A stretch of 64,000 bases of DNA, taken from Paraburkholderia bannensis (GTDB lineage: Bacteria > Pseudomonadota > Gammaproteobacteria > Burkholderiales > Burkholderiaceae). The notes under the pieces were generated by a model. The model made no database searches. It was given only the letters and a program-made list of their open reading frames with translations, and was not told the DNA's origin. The stretch is taken from contig NZ_JACHBW010000016.1 of the NCBI RefSeq assembly GCF_014200455.1, forward strand, positions 124,001-188,000, in the 5' to 3' direction. Made by a program: the position numbers and the translations under genes. Positions 17,126 to 26,375 of the stretch are shown here, in pieces; the stretch's first letter is position 1, and each line of letters begins with the position of its first letter.

Positions 17126-17737
17126 CTAGTGGGTTCGAACGCGCGGCAGAGCCTTCGCCGCCGACAACTGCAAGCCCAACGAAGCGCCGATCCGATCCGC
17201 AGTCTGCGCGCCCAGGTCTTCCCTGACGAGCGCCAGCGCGAGATGCAAACCGGCGCGCGCACTGCCCGACGAATAGAGCTTGCCGTCCTTGAGACAGGCT
17301 TCGCTGGCGAACGCATGGGTGGAGGGAAATTCGTCGGCGAGGCGCTTTACGTAGCGCCGATCCGTCGTGATCCAATGCCTGTCGGCCAGTCCCGCGCGTG
17401 CAACCAGCAACGCGCCGCCGCTAAGGCTGGCGATGCGCGGCGTGGCGGCCCCCGCATGGCGCAGCCATTCAACCACTTGCCGACGGTCGGGCGTCATCTC
17501 GGCGAGCGGCGATCCCGGCACCACGACGATATCGAATGCACTCGTGGCGTGCGCATAACAGTCTGCCGTGGCAAGCGCGGCGCCACTGGAGGCGAGCACA
17601 TTGCCGCACGATGGCCCGAGCAGATGCGGCTCGTAGAACGCCTGTTCGTGCAGTCGGTTGGCCTCATGAAACACGTCCATCGCATCGCTGACTTCCAGCA
17701 ATTGAAAACCGGCATAAAGCATCATTGCGACCTGCAT
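17126..17737 (-). CDS. Stand-alone DJ-1/PfpI (GATase1-like) domain protein
   Basis: 203 residues from the ATG at 17737 (GAGGA about 9 nt upstream). It resembles the N-terminal sensor half of GlxA-type AraC regulators: MQVAMMLYAGFQLLEVSDAMDVFHEAN, FDIVVVPGSP, then ARAGLADRHWITTD. It stops where the AraC helix-turn-helix would begin. At the nucleophile elbow, where many family members have Cys, it reads SLSGGA, so a Cys-dependent enzyme activity is unlikely. It may be an effector-binding protein or a decayed regulator. The neighbouring divergent gene encodes a full-length GlxA regulator of the same fold, so it could be a partial duplication. Confidence 0.82.
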   Translation of the reverse strand: MQVAMMLYAGFQLLEVSDAMDVFHEANRLHEQAFYEPHLLGPSCGNVLASSGAALATADCYAHATSAFDIVVVPGSPLAEMTPDRRQVVEWLRHAGAATPRIASLSGGALLVARAGLADRHWITTDRRYVKRLADEFPSTHAFASEACLKDGKLYSSGSARAGLHLALALVREDLGAQTADRIGASLGLQLSAAKALPRVRTH

Positions 17738-18103
17738 GTGCGATTTCCTCGCTGGCGCAATGGAAAGCGCGGCTGTTGGCCTCGCTGTATGCGCCCAATA
17801 GGTTGGATGGAGTTGACGCCGCCAGGCGCTGATAACGCGCAGGAGACGCTTGCAACACGAGGACAGTGTAGTGGGCGGCCTCGCCGCGCGCGGGCCGCGT
17901 TGGTGCGTTGAACGGCCAGATAGCGCGTTTTTTGGGCCACGCGGCATGTCTGCCATTTCATTACACAGGCGCAAAAGTCTTTTTACAGGGCCAGGCTGCA
18001 AGCCTTTCCGGCGTTGCGTTACTCTGCGTCACGGTCATCGCAATGACCGCCGGATTTTCCGCTCAATCCCGCTTGATTCCTCCTTACCGACCAAGGTTCC
18101 AGC

Positions 18104-19111
18104 ATGAAAGTCGCCATTGTGGTGTTCGATGGTGCGCAGGCGCTCGACGTTGCCGGCCCACTCGATGTGTTCGCCGAAGCGAATACCTTTCTCGCCGATC
18201 ATCAGCATTACGATGTTTCGCTGGTCGGTTACGAGGCGGGCGCTGTGACCTGCTCGAATGGCATGCAACTTGCCGTCTCGTGCGGATTCGCCGAATGCGA
18301 CGTGCAATGGGACATGCTGCTGGTCGCGGGCGGCCCGCGTGTGCCCGATGCCAGGCCGTCCTCGCCGTTTCTGACCTGGCTGCAACGCCAGGCGCGCGGC
18401 GCGGCCCGCTACGGATCGGTGTGCAATGGCGCATTCGTGCTGGGGCGTGCGGGCTTGCTCGACGCCCGCGAGGTCACGACCCACTGGGCCGATGCGGAGC
18501 GTTTGTCCGACGAATTCCCGCAGGCCAACGTGCAGTCCGACCGTATTTTCGTGCGCGACGGTCGGCTTTTTACCTCGGCCGGCGTCACGGCGGGCATCGA
18601 TCTTTGCCTCGCCCTGGTGGCGGAAGACTGGGGGCACGAACTGGCGGTGCGCGTCGCCAAACGGCTGGTCGTCTATATCCAGCGTGAGGGCGGTCAATCG
18701 CAGTACAGCCCGTATATGAACGCAGGCAAGGATGAAGACCCGATAATCGCGCGGGTGCACCGCTACGTCAGCGAACATATGACCGAAGCGCTGTCGATCG
18801 ACGAACTGGCGAATGCAGCGGCGGTTAGCCGACGCACGCTTTCGCGCGTCTTTGCAAAGCATGCGAAGATGACGCCCGCAGTCTACGTCGAACAGGTGCG
18901 CGTCGATTCGGCGAGAAAGCTGCTCGCAGAATCGGATGCGCCGCTCAAAACCGTGGCGTACCAATGTGGTTTTCACAGCGCCAGTCATATGCGCACGACC
19001 TTTGCACGGCGGCTCAACGTGACGCCGCAGCAATATCGCCAACGTTTCCGCGCAGACTTGCCATTCAACGAGCCCCATGCAATTACCGGATTGTCAGCCC
19101 TCGCTGCCTGA
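18104..19111 (+). CDS. GlxA-type AraC-family transcriptional regulator
   Basis: 335 residues. The N-terminal DJ-1/PfpI-like domain (about 1-190) has VFDGAQALDVAGPLDVFAEAN, LLVAGGP and SVCNGAFVLGRAGLLDAREVTTHW. A C-terminal AraC domain with two helix-turn-helix motifs (about 215-315) has SIDELANAAAVSRRTLSRVFAKH and PLKTVAYQCGFHSASHMRTTFARRLNVTPQQYR. Length is normal. AAGG lies about 8 nt upstream of the ATG. It is divergent from the DJ-1/ArsR pair with 366 bp between starts, and overlaps the mug gene by 35 nt. The effector is unknown; many GlxA regulators respond to quaternary amines or amino acids. Confidence 0.94.
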   Translation: MKVAIVVFDGAQALDVAGPLDVFAEANTFLADHQHYDVSLVGYEAGAVTCSNGMQLAVSCGFAECDVQWDMLLVAGGPRVPDARPSSPFLTWLQRQARGAARYGSVCNGAFVLGRAGLLDAREVTTHWADAERLSDEFPQANVQSDRIFVRDGRLFTSAGVTAGIDLCLALVAEDWGHELAVRVAKRLVVYIQREGGQSQYSPYMNAGKDEDPIIARVHRYVSEHMTEALSIDELANAAAVSRRTLSRVFAKHAKMTPAVYVEQVRVDSARKLLAESDAPLKTVAYQCGFHSASHMRTTFARRLNVTPQQYRQRFRADLPFNEPHAITGLSALAA

Positions 19112-19604
19112 TATCGTCGAGCCCGGTTTATCGGTGCTGTTTTGCGGCATCAACCCGGGCATGCGCGCGGCGGCTACCGGGCAGCACTTTGCCGGGCGAG
19201 GCAACCGATTCTGGCGCGTGCTTCATCTGGCGGGTTTTACGCCCGAAGAATTCCGGCCTGCGGATGGCTATCGCTTGCCGCAATGCGGCTATGGGCTGAC
19301 GACGGCCGTGGCGCGGCCAACCTCGCGCGCGAGTGAATTGTCGAAGGCCGAGATTCAGGCGTCGGCAGTGGAACTCCAGCTGAAGATTCGCCGTTATGCG
19401 CCGCGCTACGTCGCCTTTCTCGGCAAGACGGCGCTCGCAGAAATGACGGGTAAGCGCGATATTGCGTGGGGCCTGCAAAGCGCGGAATTTGCGGGCTCAC
19501 GTGCATGGGTTTTGCCCAATCCGAGTGGACTCAATCGCAGCTTCAGCCTGGATGCGTTGGCGGCGGCGTATCGTGAATTGCGCATCGCCGCCGCGAGCCG
19601 TTAG
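19077..19604 (+). CDS. mug: G/U mismatch-specific DNA glycosylase
   Basis: 175 residues. The uracil-glycosylase superfamily motifs of the Mug/TDG branch are present: GINPG near residue 25 (motif A, with the catalytic Asn), a conserved RFWRVLHLAGF helix, and NPSGLNR near residue 148 (motif B with the intercalating loop). It excises uracil, and probably 3,N4-ethenocytosine, from mismatched DNA. The start overlaps the end of the upstream regulator by 35 nt; a later Met inside GMRAAATG would cut motif A, so the upstream start is retained. Confidence 0.93.
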   Translation: MQLPDCQPSLPDIVEPGLSVLFCGINPGMRAAATGQHFAGRGNRFWRVLHLAGFTPEEFRPADGYRLPQCGYGLTTAVARPTSRASELSKAEIQASAVELQLKIRRYAPRYVAFLGKTALAEMTGKRDIAWGLQSAEFAGSRAWVLPNPSGLNRSFSLDALAAAYRELRIAAASR

Positions 19605-19624
19605 CGTATTGCCGACTGTATCGG

Positions 19625-20539
19625 CTACAGCGCCGGCGGGCCCTGAAGGTAGGTGTTTTTGCGCAGCGTTTCGGTCACGAACTCCACGAACGAGCGGATC
19701 TTTCCGCTTCTGCCGCGCCGCTCCATATGCAGCAGGCTGACCGGCGTGGAGTCCGGCTCATAGTCGCGCAGGATCGGCAGCAGATCGCCGGCCGAGACTT
19801 CAGGCGCGGCTTGATAGGAAAGCAGTTGCGTGACGCCCACGCCATCCATGGCGGCTGAAACGGCAGCGGGCGCTAGATTGACCACCATACGGGGCTGGAT
19901 ACGCACCGGCAATCGCACGGCGTTTTCATAGAACAGCCATTCATGCGGCTGGGACACGCCGGTGAACGACACGCAATCGTGCGCGAGCAGATCGCGCGGA
20001 TGGATGGGCTCGCCTCGCCCGGCGAGATACGCCGGCGACGCGAAGGTTTGCCGCCGCACCGCACCCAGCTTCACCGCGAATGCCGACGAATCGCCTAAAT
20101 GGCCGATGCGGATCGCCACATCCACGCCTTCTTCCAGCAGTCGCGTCGGGCGATCGAGATACACGGCGTTGACGTTGACGTCCGGATAACGCAACGCATA
20201 GGCATTGACGAGCGGCGCGATAAATCGTTGTCCGAATAACACGGGCGCGGAAATGGTCAGCGTGCCGACGGGATTCCCGCTATCCACGGCGAGATTCGAT
20301 TCCACATCCGTGATCGCATCGAGCACCTGACGGCAGGTTTCCAGATACGCCATGCCCGCGTCGGTGGCGCGCACCGATCGCGTCGTGCGCGCCAGCAGGT
20401 GCGCGCCAAGACGCGCTTCGAGCGAATGGACCGCGCGCGAGACCGCCGCAGCGGACATATTCAGTTTCTCCGAGGCAGCCGTAAAACTGCCTTGATCGAC
20501 GATGGCGACGAACACTTCCATCTCGCGCAACTTGTCCAT
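19625..20539 (-). CDS. LysR-family regulator, likely of the adjacent efflux operon
   Basis: 304 residues, standard length. The N-terminal helix-turn-helix is at about 1-60 (MEVFVAIVDQGSFTAASEKLNMSAAAVSRAVHSLEARLGAHLL) and a periplasmic-binding-like effector domain follows (about 90-295). It is of the group close to E. coli YhjC/DmlR-type regulators. GGAGAG is 6 nt before the ATG. It is divergent from the monooxygenase/efflux operon with a 348 bp gap that holds a 10 bp-arm inverted repeat, so control of that operon is likely. It ends 21 bp after the convergent mug gene. Confidence 0.93.
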   Translation of the reverse strand: MDKLREMEVFVAIVDQGSFTAASEKLNMSAAAVSRAVHSLEARLGAHLLARTTRSVRATDAGMAYLETCRQVLDAITDVESNLAVDSGNPVGTLTISAPVLFGQRFIAPLVNAYALRYPDVNVNAVYLDRPTRLLEEGVDVAIRIGHLGDSSAFAVKLGAVRRQTFASPAYLAGRGEPIHPRDLLAHDCVSFTGVSQPHEWLFYENAVRLPVRIQPRMVVNLAPAAVSAAMDGVGVTQLLSYQAAPEVSAGDLLPILRDYEPDSTPVSLLHMERRGRSGKIRSFVEFVTETLRKNTYLQGPPAL

Positions 20540-20887
20540 GATGGCTCTCCAGAACCGCTTGTGCGCCTTAGCGAAGCACGCATCCGATTTTTAAAAGATT
20601 TGATGAGTCGATTGTAGGCAGCGAGCCGCTGGCTGCGATATGGCGCTTTGTCGATTGACCCAAAAGCGCGTTTCAATGACCTGTATTCATCGCGCTCAAT
20701 CATCGCATGAAGGCCATTTTCAAGGGGCTTTTGCGCTGCCGGGAGCTTGCGCCATCCGCTGGCCGGATTCGCGCCCACGATGGCCCAAAAGCCATCGTGG
20801 TTCAGCTTCAATAAAGGTGCGTTGTCTTCGACAATGGATTCACTGCATCGAGTACGCAGTAACGCAAATCCCACAAGCGAGGTTGAT
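20540..20887. other. Divergent intergenic region, LysR gene / efflux operon
   Basis: 348 bp between the divergent starts. It should hold both promoters and the LysR binding sites. Apart from the inverted repeat at 20775-20800 I see no gene. Confidence 0.6.
20775..20800. promoter_or_regulatory. Inverted repeat upstream of the efflux operon
   Basis: CCACGATGGC (20775-20784) and GCCATCGTGG (20791-20800) are perfect 10 bp arms around a 6 nt spacer CCAAAA, 88 bp before the first operon gene. It may be an operator, or in the leader RNA a stem-loop. No T-run follows, so it is not a classical terminator. Confidence 0.5.
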
Positions 20888-21556
20888 ATGTTTTCCGCAA
20901 TGCTTGAAGTGAATCCTGCTCCCGAACAATTCGATGCGTATCTCGGCATGGCAAAAATGCTGCGTCCCGAACTCGAAAAGATCGAGGGTTTTATCGACAA
21001 CAACCGCTACGCGAGCTTGACGCGCGAAGGCTGGCTGCTTTCGCTGTCGAGCTGGCGCGATGAGAAGTCCCTGATCCGCTGGCGCACCACCACGAAGCAC
21101 CACAAGATCCAGCAGGCCGCGCGCGATCGCGTGTTTGCCGACTACCGGCTGCGCATCGGACAGACGGTGGCGGATACACGCGTGCCGCAAGGTGAGGCAC
21201 TCACCGAGCAACGCCTGGACGTGACCGAAGTGGGCGCGGGCAAAGCGGTGACCCTGCTCGACGCGACGCGCGACGCGGCATGGGTCAGGCAGGCGGGTGC
21301 TGACGCGGTGCGCGAATCGCTCGGCTTGCCGCTGGACGCCGCAGGCCTTGTGGCATGGGATGCATTCGATGCGTTGATGGCCCCAGGCGACGTGGTCGTG
21401 GTGGCGACCTGGCGCGATATGGAGGCTGCCGAAGCGTTCGAGCGTCAAACCGCGCTCGCCGCGGACGCGCGCCTGCGGCACATCCGCATCATCCGCGAAT
21501 ACGGCATGTTCGATCGCCGCGAAGCGCCCCAGTATTTCGAAGAAGCGCAGCGCTGA
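20888..21556 (+). CDS. Antibiotic biosynthesis monooxygenase-like (ABM) protein
   Basis: 222 residues from the ATG at 20888, with GAGG 6 nt upstream. The first half (about 1-95) matches an ABM dimeric ferredoxin-like domain: MLEVNPAPEQFDAYLGMAKMLRPELEKIEGFIDNNRY, then LSSWRDEKSLIRWRTTTKHHK. The second half (about 115-215) shows a weaker version of the same pattern ending with WRDMEAAEAFERQTAL, so the chain is probably a tandem pair that folds as its own dimer. Such proteins act as cofactor-free oxygenases or heme-degrading or detoxifying enzymes. As first gene before an efflux pump it may alter the compound the pump exports. The next start lies 5 bp after its stop. Confidence 0.83.
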   Translation: MFSAMLEVNPAPEQFDAYLGMAKMLRPELEKIEGFIDNNRYASLTREGWLLSLSSWRDEKSLIRWRTTTKHHKIQQAARDRVFADYRLRIGQTVADTRVPQGEALTEQRLDVTEVGAGKAVTLLDATRDAAWVRQAGADAVRESLGLPLDAAGLVAWDAFDALMAPGDVVVVATWRDMEAAEAFERQTALAADARLRHIRIIREYGMFDRREAPQYFEEAQR

Positions 21557-21561
21557 TCGCC

Positions 21562-23154
21562 ATGAACACCGTCCATACCCCGGCAACGCCGATATCGGCC
21601 GCGCAGTCGCCCGCCGGCGCCGCGCAACCGGCCGCCACGCCGACACGCTTTACCGCGCGACTGGCCGTGGGTCTGGTCGGCATGTTGCTGGCCTCGTTGC
21701 TGGCGATCCTCAACGAACAGGTCACCGCAGCCGCGATGGCCGACATCCAGGGCGCGTTCTCGATCGGCCACGACGACGGCACATGGCTCACCGCCTTGTT
21801 CGAAGCGGGCAACGTGGCAATCATGGTGTTCGCGCCGTGGCTGGGCGTGACCTTCACGCTCAAGCGCTTCACCATTGCGGCGGTGATGGCCACCATGTTA
21901 TTTGGCGTGCTGTGCCCGTTCGCGCCCGACCTGCCCGCGCTGTACGTGTTGCGTGTGCTGCAGGGCATCGCAGGCGGCTGCCTGCCGCCCATGCTGATTA
22001 TCGTCGCGCTGCGCTATCTGCCGCCGCGCATCAAGCTCTACGGGCTGGCGGGCTATGCGCTCACCGCAACGTTTGGGCCGGCGCTGGGCACGCCGCTGGC
22101 AGCGCTGTGGACCGAGTATGTGAGCTGGCGTATGGCGTTCTGGCAGATCGTGCCGCTGGGCCTGCTGTGCTGCGCGGCAATCCAGCAAGGCCTGCCCGCC
22201 GACGCCATGAAGCTCGACCGCCTGCGCGAATTCAACTGGACCGGCCTCGTCACGGGGTTTCCCGCGATCGCGATGATCGTGACCGGTCTTTTGCAAGGCG
22301 ACCGCCTCGACTGGTTCGAATCTCCGCTGATTCGCGTGTTGTTCGGCGGCGGCACGGTGTTGCTCGCGCTCTTTCTCGTCAACGAGTGGTATCGGCCGGT
22401 GCCGTTTTTCAAGCTGCAATTGCTCAAGCGCCGCAATTTCACCCATGGCCTCGCCACGCTGCTGGGCACCGTGATTCTGCTGGTGGGCATGGCCGCGATC
22501 CCGGGCCAGTATCTGGCTAAGGTGCACGGTTACCGGCCCTTGCAGAGCGCGCCGCTGGCCTTGTTGCTGGCTGTTCCGTTGCTGATCGCGCTGCCCTTGA
22601 CGGGCGCGCTATTGAACCTGCGCCGGGTGGATTCGCGCTGGGTCATGGCAAGCGGGCTTGCGCTGATGATCGCGACCTGCGCAATGGGCAGCTTCATGAC
22701 GTCCGACTGGATCCGCAGCAACTTCTATCTGATGCAGTCGCTGCAGATCGCGGCGCAGCCGATGATCATCATGTCGATCCTGATGGGCGTGACCACCGGT
22801 TTGCCGCCCACCGAAGGGCCGTTTGCCTCGGCGATGTTCAACACGCTCAAGACGTTTTCCGCCGCGATCGCGACGGGCCTGATCGAGGGTCTGGGCACGG
22901 CGCGCGAGCATTTTCATTCAAGCATGCTGGTCGATCAACTGGGCAACCGTGCGTGGCTTGCCAGTGAGGGCAGCGATGCGGCCATAGCCCCGCTGGAACT
23001 CGCACATCGCATTCACGAACAGGCCGTCGTGCTGACATCGGCCGATCTCTATCGCGTGCTGGGCTGTATTGCCGTCGCGTTGCTTTTGCTGGTTCCCGTG
23101 CTGCCGGTGCGTATCTATCCGCCGTGGAGCACGACGCCGGACTCTTCGAAATAA
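21562..23154 (+). CDS. DHA2-type (EmrB-like) MFS multidrug efflux transporter
   Basis: 530 residues from ATG 21562. It shows the pattern of 14-span DHA2 proton antiporters: LNEQVTAAAMADIQGAFSIGHDDGTWLTALFEAGN in the first spans, a long cytoplasmic middle, and further hydrophobic segments to about residue 515. It is followed by a periplasmic adaptor and an outer-membrane lipoprotein, so it is the inner-membrane pump of a three-part EmrAB-TolC-like system. The EmrB-type region often written D-x-T-I-V-N-V-A is NEQVTAAAMA here. Substrate is unknown. Confidence 0.93.
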   Translation: MNTVHTPATPISAAQSPAGAAQPAATPTRFTARLAVGLVGMLLASLLAILNEQVTAAAMADIQGAFSIGHDDGTWLTALFEAGNVAIMVFAPWLGVTFTLKRFTIAAVMATMLFGVLCPFAPDLPALYVLRVLQGIAGGCLPPMLIIVALRYLPPRIKLYGLAGYALTATFGPALGTPLAALWTEYVSWRMAFWQIVPLGLLCCAAIQQGLPADAMKLDRLREFNWTGLVTGFPAIAMIVTGLLQGDRLDWFESPLIRVLFGGGTVLLALFLVNEWYRPVPFFKLQLLKRRNFTHGLATLLGTVILLVGMAAIPGQYLAKVHGYRPLQSAPLALLLAVPLLIALPLTGALLNLRRVDSRWVMASGLALMIATCAMGSFMTSDWIRSNFYLMQSLQIAAQPMIIMSILMGVTTGLPPTEGPFASAMFNTLKTFSAAIATGLIEGLGTAREHFHSSMLVDQLGNRAWLASEGSDAAIAPLELAHRIHEQAVVLTSADLYRVLGCIAVALLLLVPVLPVRIYPPWSTTPDSSK

Positions 23155-23166
23155 AGGACGAATGCC

Positions 23167-24240
23167 ATGTCTACGACTACCTTCTCTCGCCTCAAAGTGA
23201 TTCGGACTGCCGTGCTTGTTGCCGTGACGGGCGTGGCGGCATGGGCCTGCACGACATTGGTTGCCGGTTCGAATACGGAAGCCACCAACGACGCCTATGT
23301 GACCGCCGATTTCACGCTGGTTGCGCCGCGCGTTGCCGGGCAGATCGCCGAAGTGCTGGTGGCCGACAATCAATCGGTGAGCGCGGGCCAACTGCTCGTG
23401 CGCATCGACGATCGCGACTATCGCGCCGCCCTCAGAAGCGCGCAAGCCGATGTCGCGGCCGCGCAGGCGTCGGTGGCCAATTTCGATGCGGAGATCGCGC
23501 GCCAGCCTGCGCTGGTCGAACAGGCGCGCGCGACCTTGCGCGCCGACGAGGCCTCGATCGGCTTCGCACGCGCCAACGCCGCGCGTTATCAAAACCTGTC
23601 CGACGCCGGTGCGGGCACCGCGCAGGAGCAGCAAAGCGCCTCCAGCACGCTGGCGGCGCAACTCGCCCAGCAGTCGCACGATGAGGCCGTGTTGTCGGCC
23701 ACCGGGCAGAATCTCGACGTTCTCCACGCCCAGCGCGACAAGGCGGCGGGCGCACTGGAGCGTGCCAAAGCCGCGCTCGATCAGGCGCAGCTCAATCTGT
23801 CCTATACGGAGATTCGCGCGCCGGTGGACGGGAAGATCGGCCGGCGCTCCGCCCGGGTGGGCGCGTTCGTCACGCCCGGCGCGCCGGTGCTTGCGATCGT
23901 GCCGCTGGCGGATGCCTATGTGGTCGCCAACTTCCAGGAAAACCAGATCACGAAAATGCGGCCCGGTGAAAGCGTGCGCGTGAAAGTGGACAGCCTTCCA
24001 GGCGTGGTGATTCACGGCCATATCGATAGCCTCGCGCCCGCAACCGGCCTGAGCTTCGCGCCCATCGCGCCGGACAACGCCACCGGCAACTTCACCAAGG
24101 TCGTGCAGCGCGTGCCGGTGAAGATCACCATCGATCCGGACCAGGCTGCCGTATCTGCGTTGAGCGTGGGCTTGTCTGTCGAAGCAGAAGTGGCGCTGGG
24201 CCGCGGCGCGGATCAGCCCGAAACAGGAGAAGCAAAATGA
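23167..24240 (+). CDS. HlyD/EmrA-type membrane fusion protein
   Basis: 357 residues. A single N-terminal membrane anchor (about 13-35) is followed by a biotinyl-lipoyl half motif (APRVAGQIAEVLVADNQSVSAGQLLVRIDDRDY), a long alpha-helical hairpin rich in Ala/Gln (about 95-205), the second lipoyl half (TEIRAPVDGKIGRRSARVGAFVTPG) and a beta-barrel domain (about 255-340). This is the EmrA arrangement. It bridges the inner-membrane pump and the outer-membrane channel. The stop overlaps the next start as ATGA. Confidence 0.95.
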   Translation: MSTTTFSRLKVIRTAVLVAVTGVAAWACTTLVAGSNTEATNDAYVTADFTLVAPRVAGQIAEVLVADNQSVSAGQLLVRIDDRDYRAALRSAQADVAAAQASVANFDAEIARQPALVEQARATLRADEASIGFARANAARYQNLSDAGAGTAQEQQSASSTLAAQLAQQSHDEAVLSATGQNLDVLHAQRDKAAGALERAKAALDQAQLNLSYTEIRAPVDGKIGRRSARVGAFVTPGAPVLAIVPLADAYVVANFQENQITKMRPGESVRVKVDSLPGVVIHGHIDSLAPATGLSFAPIAPDNATGNFTKVVQRVPVKITIDPDQAAVSALSVGLSVEAEVALGRGADQPETGEAK

Positions 24241-25775
24241 AGGCGAACGATCCCTCCATCCGGGCCATCATCCTGACGATCCTGGCGTGTCTTGTCATGG
24301 CGGGTTGCACGGTCGGCCCGAATTTTGAACGGCCGCAGTCGCCTACGCCCGAAGTCTTCGATCGCACACAAGCGGCACAGGCGGCGAGCAAACCCGTTCA
24401 GGCGCCGCTCGCCCCGGACTGGTGGAGCTTGTTCAACGACCCGGTGCTGAACGGTCTGGAGCAGCAGCTTGCGGATGCCAATCTCGACGTGGCGGCTGCA
24501 TCGGCACGCTTGCTGCAAAGCCGCGCGCAACGCCGCGTGGTGGGCGCGGCGCAGATGCCCACACTCGACGCCGCCGCTTCGTACAACCGCGAGCGCGGCA
24601 GCGAAAACGGCGTGCTCTCGCTGCTGGGCGTGACGCCAACGCAGACGCAGCCGCAATCGGCGTCGGGCAGCGCGCCACTGGGCGTCGCCGGGATGCCTGG
24701 CTCCAAGGGCTCGCCCGCGTATAACCTCTATCAGGCCGGCTTCGACGCGTCATGGGAGCTCGATATCTGGGGCCGCGTGCGGCGCAGCGTGGAAGCAGCG
24801 ACCGCGATGTCCGACGCCTCCTGGGAAGATCGCAACGCGGTGCTGTTGAGCGCGCGCGCGGAGCTGGCTCGCGACTATATCGAGCTGCGCGATACCCAGG
24901 CACTGCTGACGATCGCGCATGAAAACCTCGACATCGCGAATAACGCATTGAAGCTCACGCAGGTTCGCGCGCACGAGGGCGTGACGACGGATCTCGATGT
25001 CGCGAACGCCTCGGCGCAGGTGGAAAATATCGAAAGCCTGATTCCGATGCTCGAATCGCATTGCGAAACTTCGATCAACGCCATTGGCGTGTTGCTGGGC
25101 GAAGAGCCGGGTGCATTGCGTCAGATGCTTGCAGCGCCGCGTGATGTGCCTGCACTGCCCGCGCAGATTCCCATCGGCTTCCCCTCGGAACTGGTGCAGC
25201 GCCGCCCCGATATTCGTCGGGCCGAAGCGCAATTGCATGCCGCCACCGCTTCGATTGGCGTGGCGAAGGCAGACTTTTATCCGCGTATCTCGCTCAACGG
25301 CAGTGCTGGCTTTCAGAGCCTCCAGCTCTCCAGTCTCGCGAGCTGGGCGTCGGGGCAATTCGTGGTCGGGCCGTCGATCACCATGCCGATCTTCGAAGGC
25401 GGTCGCCTCAAAGGCACGTTGCAGTTACGCGAAGCGCAGCAGCAGGAAGCGGCAATCGTGTATAAGCAGACGGTCTTGCAGGCATGGCGCGAAGTGGACG
25501 ACGCACTGGTGATGTACGACGCCGAGCAACGCCGCCGCGACCGGCTTACCGAAGCCGTGGCCATGAACGAGCGTGCGCTGGCGATCGCGCAGCAGCGTTA
25601 CAAGGCCGGTGCGCTCGATTACCTCGACGTGCTCAATGTGCAGAAACAGTTGCTCGATGCGCAAAGCAATCTGGAGCACAGCCGCATGGCTGCGGCGACC
25701 AATCTCGTTACGCTGTGCAAAGCCCTGGGCGGCGGATGGGAATCGACTTACGGCGGACAATATGCGGCACATTGA
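24237..25775 (+). CDS. NodT/OprM-family outer-membrane efflux lipoprotein
   Basis: 512 residues. A signal peptide ends in the lipobox VMAGC, so Cys at about residue 22 is lipidated. The mature start TVGPNFERP is the hallmark of NodT-type factors. Two outer-membrane efflux (TolC-like) repeats follow, with SELVQRRPDIRRAEAQL near the centre and ALAIAQQRYKAGALDYLDVLNVQ near the end. It forms the trimeric channel of the pump. It overlaps the adaptor gene by 4 nt. Confidence 0.95.
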   Translation: MKANDPSIRAIILTILACLVMAGCTVGPNFERPQSPTPEVFDRTQAAQAASKPVQAPLAPDWWSLFNDPVLNGLEQQLADANLDVAAASARLLQSRAQRRVVGAAQMPTLDAAASYNRERGSENGVLSLLGVTPTQTQPQSASGSAPLGVAGMPGSKGSPAYNLYQAGFDASWELDIWGRVRRSVEAATAMSDASWEDRNAVLLSARAELARDYIELRDTQALLTIAHENLDIANNALKLTQVRAHEGVTTDLDVANASAQVENIESLIPMLESHCETSINAIGVLLGEEPGALRQMLAAPRDVPALPAQIPIGFPSELVQRRPDIRRAEAQLHAATASIGVAKADFYPRISLNGSAGFQSLQLSSLASWASGQFVVGPSITMPIFEGGRLKGTLQLREAQQQEAAIVYKQTVLQAWREVDDALVMYDAEQRRRDRLTEAVAMNERALAIAQQRYKAGALDYLDVLNVQKQLLDAQSNLEHSRMAAATNLVTLCKALGGGWESTYGGQYAAH

Positions 25776-25799
25776 TGCGCGCGCGGTTGCGTCGTGCCG

Positions 25800-26183
25800 T
25801 CACGAAACGATCTGCACCCAGCGGCTGCGCCAGGCGGGGGCCGCGAAGGGTTCGGAGAAATACTGGGTTTCGTGCACGACCTTGCCGTGACGAAATTCCA
25901 TGATGCTGACCGTGAATGCAACACGGTCGTCATAGTGAATGGTGTATTCGGTGATCCACAGGTTGCCGCTGCCCTGCATGCGCCGCACGTCGAAGCCCGA
26001 TGGCCGGGCCGGATGTGCGCCGCGCAGCGCCTGCAGATTCGCGCGGCCGAGAATGCGTTCGCCGGATTGAGGGTAGTCGCAGATGGCGTCGTCGGCATAG
26101 ATGCGGTGTTCCGCGTCCAGATCGCCGTCCGCCGATGCCTGCCAGTGCGCATCCAGGGCTTCGCGTATGGCCTGATCGTGCAT
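25800..26183 (-). CDS. SnoaL-like (NTF2-fold) protein
   Basis: 127 residues, one NTF2-like cone: REALDAHWQASADGDLDAEHRIYADDAICDYPQSGERILGRANLQAL is the typical SnoaL/DUF4440 start. No clear catalytic residues of a named enzyme are visible. GGAGA lies 8 nt before the ATG. It converges on the efflux operon, 24 bp away. Function is unknown; relatives include polyketide cyclases, isomerases and stress proteins. Confidence 0.85.
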   Translation of the reverse strand: MHDQAIREALDAHWQASADGDLDAEHRIYADDAICDYPQSGERILGRANLQALRGAHPARPSGFDVRRMQGSGNLWITEYTIHYDDRVAFTVSIMEFRHGKVVHETQYFSEPFAAPAWRSRWVQIVS

Positions 26184-26375
26184 GGCAGGTCTCCGTGTGT
26201 AGGCGCTTGCGCGTAGGTGAATTCACATTTGGCCCCTGAAATACAGGGCTAACGCGCGCTGTCTTTGCAGTGTAGCAAACGTCGCGACGAGGCGGATTCG
26301 ATGCGCCGGACGTTGCGATCCAGGAGTGATCGACATGAAACAACGCTATGTCAAAACCGTCACATCGGGGGCGCA

